This document shows, piece after piece, positions 35,011 to 47,930 of a DNA stretch of 64,000 nt. Source of the stretch: Monosporascus cannonballus. Taxonomy: Eukaryota; Ascomycota; Sordariomycetes; Xylariales. The first letter of the stretch is position 1; the number at the start of each line of letters is the position of its first letter. The position numbers and the translations under genes were made by a program. Location: the NCBI GenBank assembly GCA_004154925.1, contig QJNS01000007.1, positions 372,001 through 436,000 of the forward strand. Reading direction: 5' to 3'. Below the pieces are notes generated by a model. That model saw only the letters and a program-made list of their open reading frames with translations, made no database searches and was not told the origin of the DNA.

Positions 35011-36922
35011 GCGCTGGGTGCCAATTAGGTTTTTAGCAGGTTTCCAGGTATTCTCGGAATCTGGGTATTTTTTCTATTTAATCAGATATTATGTAACCCT
35101 ATATTGTTTTCGTATATCGAATATTTTTTTTCCTTATAAGTTTGTTTGTTTTTTACCTTTACGTCGTTTTCTGCCGTATACACTTTAATTATATCCGTTA
35201 TTAATTCGAATAGAGTTATTTGAAAAATTAAAGAAAATTTATCTTTTGGTGGAAGTTTTAATTAATGATTAATTTCTAAAATTGTTTTAGCAATTTAATA
35301 TTAACCGATATATTTGAAATTAACTTTTTTATTAGGTCGTTTATTGGAATATTTTTAATAACCAAGAAAACTATTTTCTTTTTTTCTAAAATTAATGTTG
35401 TTAACCTTTTCTGCTTATAATATTTATTTATTTAATTTCGTACAAATTCCTGTTCTGTTTTTATTTTTTAATATAGTTATTATACTTAATCCGACCTAAG
35501 GATTACTTTGATATTAATTAGACCCTTATTACGTACTTTTTTATAAACTTTTAAAATAAAGCCAAAATATGCCTTTACAAATATTATTTGATATTTTTAT
35601 AATAATTAATATTATAAACCAGTTATATAATTAGTAATGTTTTAATCCCGTTATTTTATTCGTAATTAATATAATATTGTAAGTAAACTCTTTAGGTTTG
35701 ATTTCTTCGTTTTATTTATCTATTTATTTAATATATATATACGTTAAATAATTGGTAATTTAGGCCGATTTATGCTATAAGGCCTTACCAAAAATTTGAT
35801 GCAAATATCGATTTTTTATTTCAAATAATTTTGATTAGTAATGCGTATATGCTAAAAACGTATTTAAAAAAATACCTGCCATTTGTTCGGCATTTATGTT
35901 TTCATAATATAAAAAAAATAGAAAATTTCGTAAATTAATCCATAATTTTAAAAATGCTATCGTAATAGATTCTTACAGCCAGATTGTTTGACATAAGAAT
36001 TTTAATAATAAAATTAAATATAATTAAGTAGTATAACGGTTTTGCAATTAGTAATGACTGTAATTCTTCGTATGGTTTATGTCGTCGAACTTTTATTCTG
36101 GCATAAATATCGTATTTTCGCATAATTATCTGTACCGTTGATTTTATTTTAAAAAACAATATATGCATTAAGGCCGTTTTAGGGTTTTATGGATTTCTAG
36201 ATGTCCGTATAATTAATATTCGTATATATTTCGTATTAAATTCCTTTGATATTCTTCTAAAATTTATACTTTGTCCGTTTTTTGGTTTTTTTAGAAAATT
36301 ATCGTTATATTATTAAATCACTTAATGTATATTAAAGGATATTGTCCGAATTATCGCATTCTGCTGTAAGCGTAAATATCTTTTCGTAATAATATCAAAA
36401 TTATAGAGCTAACTTTAACCAATTTCTTTTACGCATTTTAATTATTACTTTATAAGTTCCTTAGTTGTAAAATATCGTGTAAAATTTGATAATCCGTTTA
36501 AACATTAACTTAATATAAATTTATCTTTAAAAAGTATCTAAACTTTCGAAATGCCATAGTAATAGCCATAAATTCCTTATCTGGAATATTATAATTAAAT
36601 TCGGCTCCTTTTAATTTATATAAGGAAAATATAATATACTTATTTTGCTAAAGTTTCGAATAAACTTCCTGTAATAGTTAGCGAATTCGAAAAATACCTA
36701 TATTTCCTTAATCGGTATTAATGCTGGCTATTTTATAATTACAGCAATTTTCTCGAGGTTCATTCTAATATATCCTAGATTAATATTATATCCTAAATGT
36801 TCCACTTTCTATACGTAAAATTAACTTTCTTTTGCGTTAACAAGTAACTTTACGTCTTATAAAGATTAAAAAACTTTATGAACGTATTTTGTATATATTT
36901 TTTCCGTTTCTGAAAAAATAAA
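34990..36922 (-). pseudogene. E8 pol 3' part (integrase to RT), left of C1
   Basis: Minus-strand pol remnant. Integrase core text is mutated near 35930-35960. The sequence stops at 36922 where C1 entered, a few codons past the RT YLDD motif, and resumes at 38034. All frames broken. Confidence 0.8.
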
Positions 36923-37112
36923 TGTTACAGGCTAGAGCCTATAGGGCAGCTCGGGCTTACGGAGCGAACTCCTTAGCCCGAGCTCACCCATATATATATA
37001 GGGAGCAGCCACCTCGCCGGTAGCTAACTGTTTCTCCCTTTTCCTCCTTATCTTAAATATAAACCTTTATTAGGCCGTACTTTCGTTTAACTTACGTATT
37101 ATGCCCGTTACA
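36923..37112 (+). repeat. C1 5' LTR (190 bp)
   Basis: TGTTACAGG to CCCGTTACA. Contains an inverted repeat AGCTCGGGCT / AGCCCGAGCT (36948-36957 / 36975-36984) with an inner GGAG/CTCC stem, then a TATATATATA box (36987-37000) that is a plausible core promoter. Confidence 0.93.
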
Positions 37113-37439
37113 TATATTTAAAGTTACGACTTATTATAGCTTTTAAGAAGTTAGGTAAAAGCGAAACGTTTCTTAAAGATACCCTGGTTCCGGATAATAA
37201 GCCAAAAAACGTTTTACAGCGAAATAACTGCGAAGCAATATAACCGACGAAACCATAAGCGAGCTTACGGCACCAACTTCGTCCGGAATTATTAAAGAAG
37301 ATTTATAATATTAGTTGGTCGTAAATATACATTAAAAGCTTAATATATAATAAAAGAAATTTACCAAACTGATTCTTAATTATAACGAAACGATTATTAC
37401 GATTATGTTACATAATACCGTAAAATTAAACGTACCGTT

Positions 37440-37856
37440 AGGGATATATCCGAGATACGACGTAAACCTCCTAAAGTTAATAATAAGGAATCCGTTATTT
37501 AGCTAAATCCTAGCTAATAGCTAATTACTACCGATCTTATTAGAAAAAAGGGAAAAAAATATATCGTAAAACGCATATTAAAGGCCGAAAGCAGGCGCGT
37601 AGGCCGCAGTCGCCGAAAAAAGCTGTTCGTAAAATACGCAGGCTACGCCGAACCGGTATGGGAATTACGTAATAGCTTCGAAAATATAGCTACCCTTAAT
37701 AATTTCGAAAGGTTATTCGGAAACGGAAACGGGGTCGGCAAAGACGTAAGGGCACGAATAAGAACAAAAGAAAAAAGATATAAGGAAAGCCACCGCTGCC
37801 TCGCCGTAGCCTCGTTATTCCCTAAGGGCGAAAAAGGGGGTAATATTATAGGTTAA
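37440..37856 (+). pseudogene. C1 chromodomain at the end of a chromovirus pol
   Basis: One frame reads DISEIRRKPPKV, then after three stops a clean run from about 37527 to the TAA at 37854. From Tyr at 37560 it reads YIVKRILKAESRR, LFVKYAGYAEPVWE and FENIATLNNFERLFG. This is the chromodomain signature: an opening Tyr, V-K-[W/Y]-x-G-Y, then W-E and an N-x-E-N-like turn with a final helix. In chromoviruses this domain sits at the integrase C-terminus and is known in studied members to bind modified histone H3, steering insertion to heterochromatin. Here the stop lies inside the 3' LTR. The clean run of about 109 codons suggests recent loss of function, with the missing parts removed by deletion. 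Confidence 0.82.
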
Positions 37857-38033
37857 AGCCTATAGGGCAGCTCGGGCTTACGGTGCGAATTTCTTAGCCC
37901 GAATTTACCTATATGTATATAGGGAGCAGCCACCTCGCCGGTGGCTAGCTGTTTCTCCCCTTCCCTTTTCACTTTGAATATAAACCTTTATTAGGCCGTG
38001 CCTCCGTTCAACTTACGCATTGTGCCCGTTATA
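37844..38033 (+). repeat. C1 3' LTR (190 bp)
   Basis: TATTATAGG (RIPped TGTTACAGG) to CCCGTTATA; same length as the 5' LTR and differing mainly by transitions. The downstream ATAAA completes the target duplication. The hairpin is weakened (GAATTTCTTAGCCCGAATT). Confidence 0.92.
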
Positions 38034-41000
38034 ATAAAAATATCTTTAAGATAATAAACGACGAAAATATTGAGGTATTTTCGTAATACGTAATTAACTA
38101 TTCGCTAGAAAATTATTAATATGTTCGTATGTTCTATTAAAGTAACGGAATATTTAAATAGTCTGTATTTCGTTTTAAAGGTTGTTTTTTATTTGTATTC
38201 TTTCTTAATTTTAATAATATTATATTTATTTTTAAGATCGAATATTATGAATTATATGGTTCCGTACAGTTGGCTTTTTATTTTTATAATTAAGGGTAAT
38301 AATATTCCATGTTGAAAAGTAATATCGTTTCATTATCGATAATTAACTTCAAGTCGCAATTTTTGGATTTTCTTTTATTACGAAAAATATAAGGTATTCT
38401 GCCGGTAACTTCGAAAGTCGAATTTGTTTTTTTGTAATCGATTTTCCAAATATTTTTAAAAGTACGTAATCCGTTTCCGCTAAGGTTATAAATAAGGTAA
38501 AACCTTGTCGAAAATCCTTTCTTAAAAATTATTTTATAATTTTATTCGTTATGTTTTAATAGTTTCGTATCAAGTTCTTTCATAAAAAGCTATTCGTATT
38601 TGTAATATTATAATAACATATTAATTAAACTCTTTAAACTTTGGGACTATTATTATTTTAGGTCGTTATTTAATGGCGTTAATTTTATTCTAATAGTAAT
38701 ATTAAAACGTCGTATTCTTTTCTGGTGCTTATTTTTTTGGTATTTTTTCCTTTTAAGTAATAAGGTTTTTATCGTATCCTTATACCTGCATTCGTCGTTA
38801 TTACAGATCGAATATTAAGATCTTAATTTTCTTGTTTCTTATCTGTTAAAAAGGTATAAAATGAATTTTACATAATTAATCCCTTTATTAATTAAAACTT
38901 CGTACTAGCATATCTATAATAATCCTAAAATCATATCGTAATTCCCGAATAAAACGATATCGAAATCTATTATTTAGTTTCGTCTTTGGACCAAAATTTC
39001 GAAATAATTAATTTCGCATATAATTTTCTCTTTATCGTAAGCGAATTCCTAACTTTCGGCATTTATCGCTATATGGGGTTGTAACTTATAACTCCCTAAT
39101 AATTTCAACTTATTAGCCATATTTAATGGAATATAATTTCCGCCTAAGGCTCCGTAATCCATTATTACGATATATCAATACATTCCGATTCGTATATCCA
39201 AAGTAATAAGGTTATTTACGGCTTTTATCGTCGCATTTAAAGCGTTTTTTAAAAATTCCTTTTAATTTCTTTAGGTTTCGTTATTTTACAACATTTTTAT
39301 AAGTAACCTTTTTCTTTTAATTTTTATTCGAATTTGTCGAACTTTATTTATATTTTTTCGTTTAACGCGTTAAGTTACTATATCTGTTTTTATAACCGAC
39401 ATATTATTCCTTTGAATTATATTAATTATTTTTGGTTTTTCTGCAGTTTTTCTTCTTATCAAGTGAATTGTTTTTTTATGTTTCCGATTATATCCCATTA
39501 TGCGGCGTTCAAATTATTGTTCCAAAGCTTGCTTATAAATTAACATATTTCTTTTTTAATGGCTTTTTTTATAAAGGTTTATAATAAATATTAATTGAAA
39601 GTAAAGATTTATAATAACTTTCTAGTAATATTCTTTTATTATATGCCAAATAAACTCCTTTTTCGTTTAATAATTATATTATTAATAATAATAAAAAGGG
39701 CGTTCTTACGAGCATTACTTTTTTTCGGGCCAAGTTTTTATTTCGGCCAAATATTAAATATTTTCTGGAGTTATAAATCGAAAATATCGATATTAGTATT
39801 TATTGTTTTTGTTATTTCCGGTACGGTTTGGAAATTTGAATTTTTTATAATATATGCGAGTAATTCGTCCGTGGATATATTATGTCCATGTTTCGTAATC
39901 GGGATATACTCGTTGTTAACAATATATACCATGCATTCTGCTGTATTGGTTAAGGGTTCCAGAACAAACTTCTTCTGTCCAGTCCTAATATTTGCGTAAT
40001 TATCCTTTGTTACGGCCTGGTCACCCGTATTGTCTTCCAACATGTACGAATACATATATACAGCTGTAAGCACCAGGATGATTGCCACAATTGCGATCAT
40101 TTCACCGATCTTTTGCCCTGGTGGCGTAATGGCGTAATGGCATGGTGCAGCCATAACATCCTTATAATGCTTTTTATTATGCCCGCGATAATTGTTAATC
40201 TAACATTTTGGTTTCGTGCATTCTTCGTCGAATTTTTTGTCGTGATGGTCCTTATTAAACCTTTCGCTATAGGGGGCCTGGTACGTATTTAGGCCGAATT
40301 ATATTAATGGGTTTGTTTCCATTTTTTGATTTTTTCTGGATTATTCCTTAGCTACAGGTTTTTAATTATTTTAACGGAGTTTTTTAGGTGCTTTATATTA
40401 CGTTGCTTTTTGTCCTATTTTGTTACAATTATAATATTTGGTCTAGCTTTAGTTATTTCTATATGTGGCTTCTAGTTCTATAAATCCTGATTTTATTCCG
40501 TAAAAGGTATTATTATATTAAAAAGCGCTGGTATTAATCGTATATCACAGTTTAATATTATTCTTTCTTTTAACACCTTTAATACGTTAAGCGTATTATC
40601 AATTGTTAATCTTAATTACCATAACGATATAATCCGATAAATAATTAGGTTAATTAAATTTAAAAAACTGTTTTTATATTTTTTTAAGTTTTCGAAAAAA
40701 ATACTTATTAAAGTTTCTTATTCTTAATTTAACTTGGCGGCTAACTAAATTAACGTATTGCCGTAATTAGATATTAATTTTTTCTATCGTAATTATTAGA
40801 TCTGTGTTTCGGCTTATATTTTTTGTTTTAATATTTTGAAAATCTTCGTTAATATTTATTCGAATTATTCGTAATTGTTATAAATTTGCATTATTTTGGG
40901 TTTTGTTTTTCAATTAACAAAATAATATGCTTTTTTATAACGGATTTAAATTAAGTGGCCTTATTTCCGGTAAATCGTTTAATTGCGAATTCGTTTGGTA

Positions 41001-41349
41001 TAATAAGCGTAATAAGTTAAATAGGAAAATACTCGAAATATATTCGGCATCAAGTTAAAAATAATTATAACTCAATTAAGGTTCCGTCGAAGAATTCCAG
41101 CTTTTAAAGGCCTAAGGACTTTTTTTAATTTTTTGGTAAAATTTAACTAAATAATTTAATTTATTTAAAAAGATTTCCCGGTTTCGCGAGCTTTTTTATT
41201 TTTCTTAAGGTTTTTATAAGCGGCTTGCAAAAACATCGTAAAACCATTATTATTTTTCCAACTGAATAATGCGTTCGTTTATAATATCCAAACGTCGAAA
41301 AACTTATTTACGAAAAAAACGAAGCTTTTTTTTTCTTTTCGGATTCCAT
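38034..41349 (-). pseudogene. E8 RT to gag, right of C1
   Basis: Continues E8 on the minus strand: RT motif read as YLKDIF on the complement of about 38037-38060, right at the C1 junction, then gag. The gag ATG is the complement of 41347-41349 (MESEK region). Part of the gag C-terminal region is little mutated (complement 39771-39980), with TNTAECMVYIVNN and DELLAYIIKNSNF, sequences also visible in E10. The 151-bp S2 interrupts gag at 40008. Confidence 0.82.
40008..40158 (+). repeat. S2, 151-bp LTR-like insertion in E8 gag
   Basis: Starts TGTTACGGCC and ends GCAGCCATAACA, flanked on both sides by TCCTT (40003-40007 / 40159-40163). Removing it restores the sequence of sister copies. TG...CA ends with an inverted TGTTA/TAACA and a 5-bp duplication fit a very short solo LTR, orientation unknown; an 8-10 bp TIR element is the alternative. 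It is near 50% G+C with no RIP. It contains TACATATATACA and a direct 9-bp repeat GGCGTAATG GCGTAATGG (about 40128-40141). It is unlike any other LTR in the window. Confidence 0.85.
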
Positions 41350-41468
41350 TTCAGTATCCGGGTAATCGGGGACTTGGTAAATGGGTTGTTCGAGTTTCTT
41401 GCTAGTAAACATAATATCGGTAATATTACCTAAAATTTAACGGTATTCCTAAACAAAAGTTTGCAACG

Positions 41469-41887
41469 TATAACGGTTAAAGGGTTTAATTAATTATTAA
41501 ACCTTAGTCGTACCGATTTATGTTAGCAGGAATATCGTGGGAATCTAAATAATGGATATAATAACGTATTACGTCTCGGATTGTTTTGGGTACTTTAGAT
41601 AACGAATTATTATTATAAGTTGAAGCTATTTAAATTATGGAATTAATAAGCGTATATATATCCTTATTTTGGCTCAAATATCTTACACTGGCTTAAATAT
41701 ATTTAATTAATTAAGTTTTTTAAAGCTTTTTTAATCCTTTCGTAGCTTAATTGGCTTATTGTTCTTACGCCAATAGTAACGTTTGAGCCCAGTAAGCCGG
41801 TCACCTGACTTCTTTGCGTGGGTCGAGGTTTGGTTCTTTCTAAGGGCCCGACCGTCCGTAAAAAGCCAAGACTGTTAGGTTATAACA
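41469..41887 (-). repeat. E8 5' LTR (419 bp)
   Basis: Begins TATAACGGT (RIPped) and ends GGTTATAACA, then TTTTG. Carries the same CGACCGTCCGTAAAAAGCC and AATTAATTAAG module as 33925-34342. Confidence 0.9.
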
Positions 41888-42029
41888 TTTTGGTATTTGC
41901 ATAATTATCTTTATAATGCTTTTTGTTATGTTCGTAATACTTATTAAACCAGCTTTCTGGATTCGCGTATCTCTTATCGAATTTCTCATCGTAATAACTT
42001 TTGTTAGGCTTTTCGCCATCGGGGACCTA
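41888..42029 (-). pseudogene. E6 gag, fragment between E8 and E9
   Basis: 142 bp of E6 gag that begins with the duplicated TTTTG and ends with ACCTA, the target of E9. Aligns by eye with E2 5280-5420. Confidence 0.82.
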
Positions 42030-42416
42030 TGTTATAACTCAACGGGCCACGGTCTCCAGAAACGGTCTGTTACGACCCAACCACAAGTACGCGGGAGGGT
42101 AAATTACGTAATAAATTATTAATTTATTGGTAATAAGCCAGTAAGCCGGATCATTTATTTATTAATAATAAGCCAATAAGCCGGATTACCAATTTACTGA
42201 TAATATGTTAATAGGTTGGAATAAATATGATACGTTTATAATTTTGATAATTTAAATAATTTTTGTTTATTATAATAATTGGTTATTTAAGGCATATTTG
42301 GTGTTACGAAATGTTATATAATTATTATATTTATCATTTAAAGTTTTACGATATTTCTATTAATATAAACCCGTACAATTAAAGTTTAATAATTGGTTAA
42401 ACTTTTTAGCCGTTAC
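42030..42416 (+). repeat. E9 5' LTR (about 387 bp)
   Basis: Begins with a clean TGTTATAACTCAACGGGCC and ends about AGCCGTTACG, RIPped; the last base is uncertain by one. U3 contains repeated AATAAGCCAGTAAGCCGG / AATAAGCCAATAAGCCGG units. Confidence 0.92.
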
Positions 42417-42536
42417 GCGTTATAAGTTTTTATTTAATAATACCGTTAAACGATAAGCAATACCGCCGATATTATATTTACTAAAAAGCAATCCGAATAA
42501 CCTATTTACCAGGTCCTTAATTACATGGATACTAAA

Positions 42537-45500
42537 ATGGAATCCGAAAAAGAAAAAGAAAAACCTTGTTTTTTTCGCAAAGAAATTCTTCGACAACTGG
42601 ATGTTATAAAGGAACGCATTATTTAGATTAAAAAAGATAATAATAATCTTACGACGTCTTTTTAAATAATATATAAAAAGCTTAAGAAAAAAAGATTTTC
42701 GAAATCGAAAAGTTTTTTTAAATAAGTTAGGTTATTTAGCTGAATTTTATAAAAAATTAAAAAAAGTTTTTAAGTTTTTTAAGTTAGAATGTTTCGAGAA
42801 AACCTTAATTGAATTATTATTATTTTTAATTTAATATTGAAAATATTTCAGCTATTTTCTTATTTAACTTATTACGGTTATTATACCAATCGAATTTATA
42901 ATTAAATAATTTACCGGAAATATAATTACTTGGTTTGAGCAAATTATTAAAAAATATATTATTTTACTAATCGAAAAACGAAATCTGAAAATAATGCGAA
43001 TTTATAACGGTTACAAATAATCCGAACAAATATTAGTAAAGGTTTTTGCAGTAATAAGCGAAAAACTAAAAACCGAAATATAAATCTAATAATTAGAACA
43101 AAAAGAATTCATATCTAATTACGGCAGCATAGTAATTTAATCAATTTCGAAAGTAAATTAAGAACAAAAAGTATTATTAATTAAATTTGTTAACGGCCCA
43201 ACAAAAGAAATATAAAAAAGAGTTTTTAAGCTTGATCGGCCTAAATATTTATCGAATTATATCGTTATAATAATTAATATTAACAATAAACAATATGCAT
43301 AACTTATTAAAGGCATTAAAAGAAAAAATAATAATAAATTTCGATATATGGTTAATATTAACGTTTTTCGACGTAATAATATTTTTTATCATACGGAACT
43401 TGGATGTATAGAATTAAAAATTATTAATAAAAAAGATTAAAGCTAGATTAAATGCTATAATTATAATAAAATAAAAAATAAGATAATATGATATAAAGTA
43501 CCTAAGAAATCCTGTTAAAATAAATGGAAACTAATACCTAAAAATAATACAGAAAAAATTAAAAAAACGAAAATAAACTTATTAATATGATTCGATCTAA
43601 GTACGTATTAGGTCCTTTATGGCAAAAGGTCCAATAAGGAGTATTATAATAAGAAATTTAACGAAAATGCGAAAAGCCAGAAAAGTAACTTAATAAATAT
43701 TGTAAGCATAATATAAAGTATTATAAGGAGAATTACGCAAATATTAGAGCCGGACAGAAAAGGTTTATATCGGAACTTTTGATTAATACGGCAGAATATA
43801 TATAATATATTGTTAACGACGAGAATACCCGATTACAAAAAATAAAAATAATATATTTATGGACGGATTACTCGTATATGTTATAAAAGATTCGATTTTC
43901 TAAACCGTATCGGAAATAACATAAACGATAAATAATGGTATTAATATTTTCGAACCAGAGCCCTAAAAGATGTTTTACAATTAGTTAAAATAAAGAGCTG
44001 GCCCGAAAAAAGGCAGTACCTGCAAAAAAAACCTTTTTGTTATTTCTAGTAATATAATTACTTCATGGGAAAAATATTATTAAAAAATTATTAGAAATCT
44101 TTATTTTCAATTAGAATTTAGTATAAACTCTTATTAACAAAGTTATTAAAAAGATACTTTATTTTATAAGTAGGCTTTGGAACAATAATTAAGATAACGT
44201 ATAATAAATATAATTGGAAATATAAAATAATAGCTTATTCGATAAAAAAAAGAATTATAACAAACTTAGAAATAATTAATATAATTCGAAGTAATAATAT
44301 GCAGATAATAACGATAAATGTAATAGCTTAACGCGCTAAACAAAAAAATATAAATAAGGTTCGACGTATTGGAATAAGAATTAAAAGAAAAAGGTTACTT
44401 ATAAAAAAGTTGCAAAATAACGAAACCTAAAGAAATTAAAGTGAATTTTTAAAAATGTTTTAAACGCGATAATAAAAGCGGTTAATAACTTTATTATTTT
44501 GGACATATAAATTTGAAAGTATTAATATATTATAATATTAAATCGCGGAATTTTAAACGGAAATTATATTATATTAAATATAATTAATAAGTTTAAATTA
44601 TTATAGAGATATAAGTTAAATTCTCATATAATAACGATGCCGAAAGTTAAGACTTGGTATATAATAACGGAAAGACTATACGCAAAATTAATTATTTCGA
44701 GATTTTATGTAAAAATAATATTAAATAATTAATTTCGATATTGTTTTATTTAGGAATTCCGATATAATTATAGGGTTATTATAGATATTTTAATACGGAA
44801 TTTTGATTAATAGGAGGATTAGCCAGCTTAAGTTTACATTATACCTTATTAATAAATAAATAAAAAATTAGAATTTTAATATTCGATTAATAATAACGAT
44901 AAATATAATATAAGGATACGATAAAAACCGTATCACCTAAAAAATAAAAAATGAGAAAAAAATAGGTATTAAAGAAAAATACGATATATTGTTATTATTA
45001 TTAAAGCGAAATTAAATTAATTAAATAACGATTTAAAACAACAATAAGTATATAAAAAATTAAAAGATTTAATTAATATGTTATTATAATATTATAGATA
45101 TTAACAGCTTTTTAAAAAGGTGCTTAATACGAAATTATTAGAATATAGGGATTAGAATTATGAAATTATTTTTAAAAAAAGGTTTTCGACGAAATTCTAC
45201 CTTATTTATAACTTTAACGAAAACGAATTACGTATCTTTAGAAAATACCTAGAAAATTGGTTATAAAAAAGAAGGATTCGACTTTTAAAGTTATTAGCAA
45301 AATACCTGATATTTTTCGTTTTAAAAACAACGGAAAATTACGATTTATAATTAATTATTAATAATTGAACGATATTACGCTTAAAGATCGAATATTATTG
45401 CCCTTAATTACGGAAATAAAAAACCGATTTAACGGAATTAAATAATTTATCATATTCGAATTTAAAAACGGCTATAACCTTATTAGGATTAAAAAGATTT

Positions 45501-47930
45501 ACGAATAAAAAATAATTTTTAAAAAGAAATATAAATTATTTAAATATTTAATTATATTAATAGAATTTACGAACGTATTAATAATATTGTACCGCATAAT
45601 AAATTATATTTTCCCAAAATATATCGATATTTTGGTTATTTTTTCGTTTAATAATATTTTAATTTCTTTTAAAAAACGGAGAAAATATATAGAAAATATA
45701 TGTATAAAGTTTTTTAAATTTTTTAAAATATAAATTTATTTGTTAAGGTAAAAAAAGAGTAATTTTACAAATTAAAAATGGAATATTTAAATTATATTAT
45801 TAATTTAAAATATATTAAAATAACCCCCGAAAAAATCGCTATAATTGCAGAATAACAAATACTAATTCATTTTAAAAAAATAAAAATATTTTTTAAAATC
45901 GCCAGTTATTATAGAAGATTTATTAGGAATTTTAATAAAATAATTATATTTTTAATAAATCTTATAAAAAGGTAAAAAGGTTTAAATAAACGCCAAGTAA
46001 GGAAAGAATATTTCAAAATCTTAAGGATATAATTATTAATAAGTTAATATTAATTATATATAATTTAAACCGTTCCGTTAAATTAAAAATAAATATTTCA
46101 AATTCCGCGTTAAACGTAGTAATCGGATAACGAAATAATTAAGATAAATTATATCTTATTATATTCTTTTCGTGTAAGGTAAAAAAATCTAAATTTAATT
46201 ACCGTATTCCAGATAAGGAATTTATAATTATTATTATAGCATTTCGAAGATTTAAGCATTTCTTAAAGAGAAATTTACATTAAATTAAGTTTTATACGGG
46301 TTATCAGAATTTTACCCGATTTATTACGATTAGAAAATTTATAGAACGATAATTTCGTTATGTAAAAAAATTAACGAATTTCGATTTCGTTATTAGTTAC
46401 AAAGAAAGTTCAAAAAATAACAAAATAAATGATTTAAGCAAGTAATTAAACTTTGAAAAAGTATTAATTAAAGTTAATAATATAATTTTCGATATTATTA
46501 TTAAGGGATATTTACGTTTATAATAAATTACGATAATTCGGGTAATATTTTTTGATATATATTAAAGCATTCCGTAATATAATGATAATTTTTTAAAAAA
46601 TCAAAAAACAAATAAAATATAAATTTCAAATAAATTTTAAAAAGCTTTAAAACGAAACATATATAAATATTAGGTATATAAATATTAACAAATTTATAAA
46701 ATATTAAAACGGTTTTAACGTTTATACTTTTTTCTTAAAATAGAATTAACGGCATAAAAAGTTATATAATAAAATAATATTTGCGCCAAAGTAAAGGCTC
46801 GATCACAAAAAGATATAAAAAATTATAATTATTATTAATTAAAAAATACATATAATACTTAATTATATTAGATTTTATTATCAAAATTTTTAACTTAAAA
46901 CGTTTAGGTATAAAAATATATTACGATAGTATTTTTATAATTATTAATTAATTTACGAAAATTTTTTAATTTTAATTATATTACGAAAATATAAATGCGG
47001 AACAAAAAATATAAATCTTATTTAAATATATTTTTAGCATATACAAATTATTTATAAAAGTTATTGTATATAATAAATTAATATGTATATCAAATTTTTA
47101 ATAAAGCCTAATAATATAAATCGATTTAAATCATAAATTATTTAACATATTTAAACCTTTAACCGATAAATAAATAAAAGGAATAAAATAAAGTTTAAAA
47201 GTTTATTTGCAATATTATATTAATTATAAATAAAATAATGAAATAAGAAAATTGCTAATTATGTAATTAACTTATAATATCAATAATTATAGGAATATTA
47301 AAATAATAGTAATAAATATAAATTTTAAATTTATTTTAAAAGTTTAAAAAAATACGCAATAACGGCCTAATTAATATTAAAATAATTTTTAGTTTAAAAT
47401 AATTATAATAATTATAGTAAAAAATAAAAACAGAATAGGAATTCCTATAAAATCAAATAAATAAATATTATAATTAAAAAAGGTTAAAAAAATCAAATTT
47501 CGAAAAAGGGGAAATAATTTTCCTCGTTACAAAAAATATTTAAATAAGAAAATTTAGCAAAAAGCTTAATTTTAAATATATCGGTATATACAAAATCGCT
47601 AAGAAAATCTTAGAAAATAATTATTAATTAAATCTTTTATTAAAAGTTAAATTTTATCTATTTTTTTATATTTCTTTATTTAACTTATTAGCAGATATAA
47701 TTAAGGTATATATAGCATAAAATACCGTAAAAATAAAAAACGAATAAACGTACGTAATAAAAAAATATTTAATATGTAAAAATAAAACGGATTTACCTAA
47801 TATTTAATTAAGTGAAAAAATACCCGGATTCCGAAAACACCTAAAAACCTTCCAAAAACCTTATTAACGTTTAACGCTTATTAAAAATTTTTCATTAATA
47901 ACGACGGAACCATCCGAAATAATAATATTT
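42537..47930 (+). pseudogene. E9 gag-pol, RIP-degraded
   Basis: The gag begins at ATG 42537 (MESEKEKEK). Nucleocapsid knuckle remnant at 43453-43494: first Cys kept, second turned to Tyr, Gly/His also lost. RT catalytic region at about 45640-45675 is beyond recognition except by alignment (YLDDI codons now TTA/ATA/TAA). Integrase reads DSIFIIIN-stop-FTKIF at 46925-46966. One of the most heavily mutated internal regions here. The pol tail (TTEPSEII) overlaps the end of the antisense gene. Confidence 0.83.

Larger units (their letters stand above)
36923..38033 (+). mobile_element. C1, 1.1-kb LTR element with a chromodomain remnant
   Basis: Two 190-bp LTRs (36923-37112, 37844-38033) enclose 731 bp and are flanked by ATAAA (36918-36922 / 38034-38038). 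A purine run GGCGAAAAAGGGGG sits against the 3' LTR. The only recognisable coding part is the C-terminal tail of a chromovirus pol with a chromodomain; RT and integrase core are absent. It therefore looks like an internally deleted, non-autonomous chromovirus derivative that still moved. It is clearly less RIPped than E8, so it is younger. Its LTRs are unrelated to those of E1-E9 but share layout with the LTR at 62813. Confidence 0.9.
33925..41887 (-). mobile_element. E8, full-length Ty3/gypsy element carrying C1 and S2
   Basis: Minus-strand element with LTRs of about 418 bp (33925-34342) and 419 bp (41469-41887), flanked by TTTTG (33920-33924 / 41888-41892). Without the C1 insertion it is about 6.85 kb, including the 151-bp S2. 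It has the longest LTRs of the set, with a U3 built on CTTAATTAACTTA-like text, and its own antisense gene subtype. Confidence 0.94.

Noticed and set aside
39595..39999. 134-codon plus-strand frame
   Set aside because: Antisense shadow of E8 gag; rich in Phe/Ile/Leu as expected from AT-rich complement. The equivalent shadow appears in E7 at 31532-31828.
39771..40154. 127-codon minus-strand frame with a hydrophobic, membrane-like N-terminal stretch
   Set aside because: The N-terminal half is the reverse of the 151-bp S2 insertion and the C-terminal half is E8 gag. The junction is the TCCTT duplication, so the fusion is accidental and not a membrane-protein gene.
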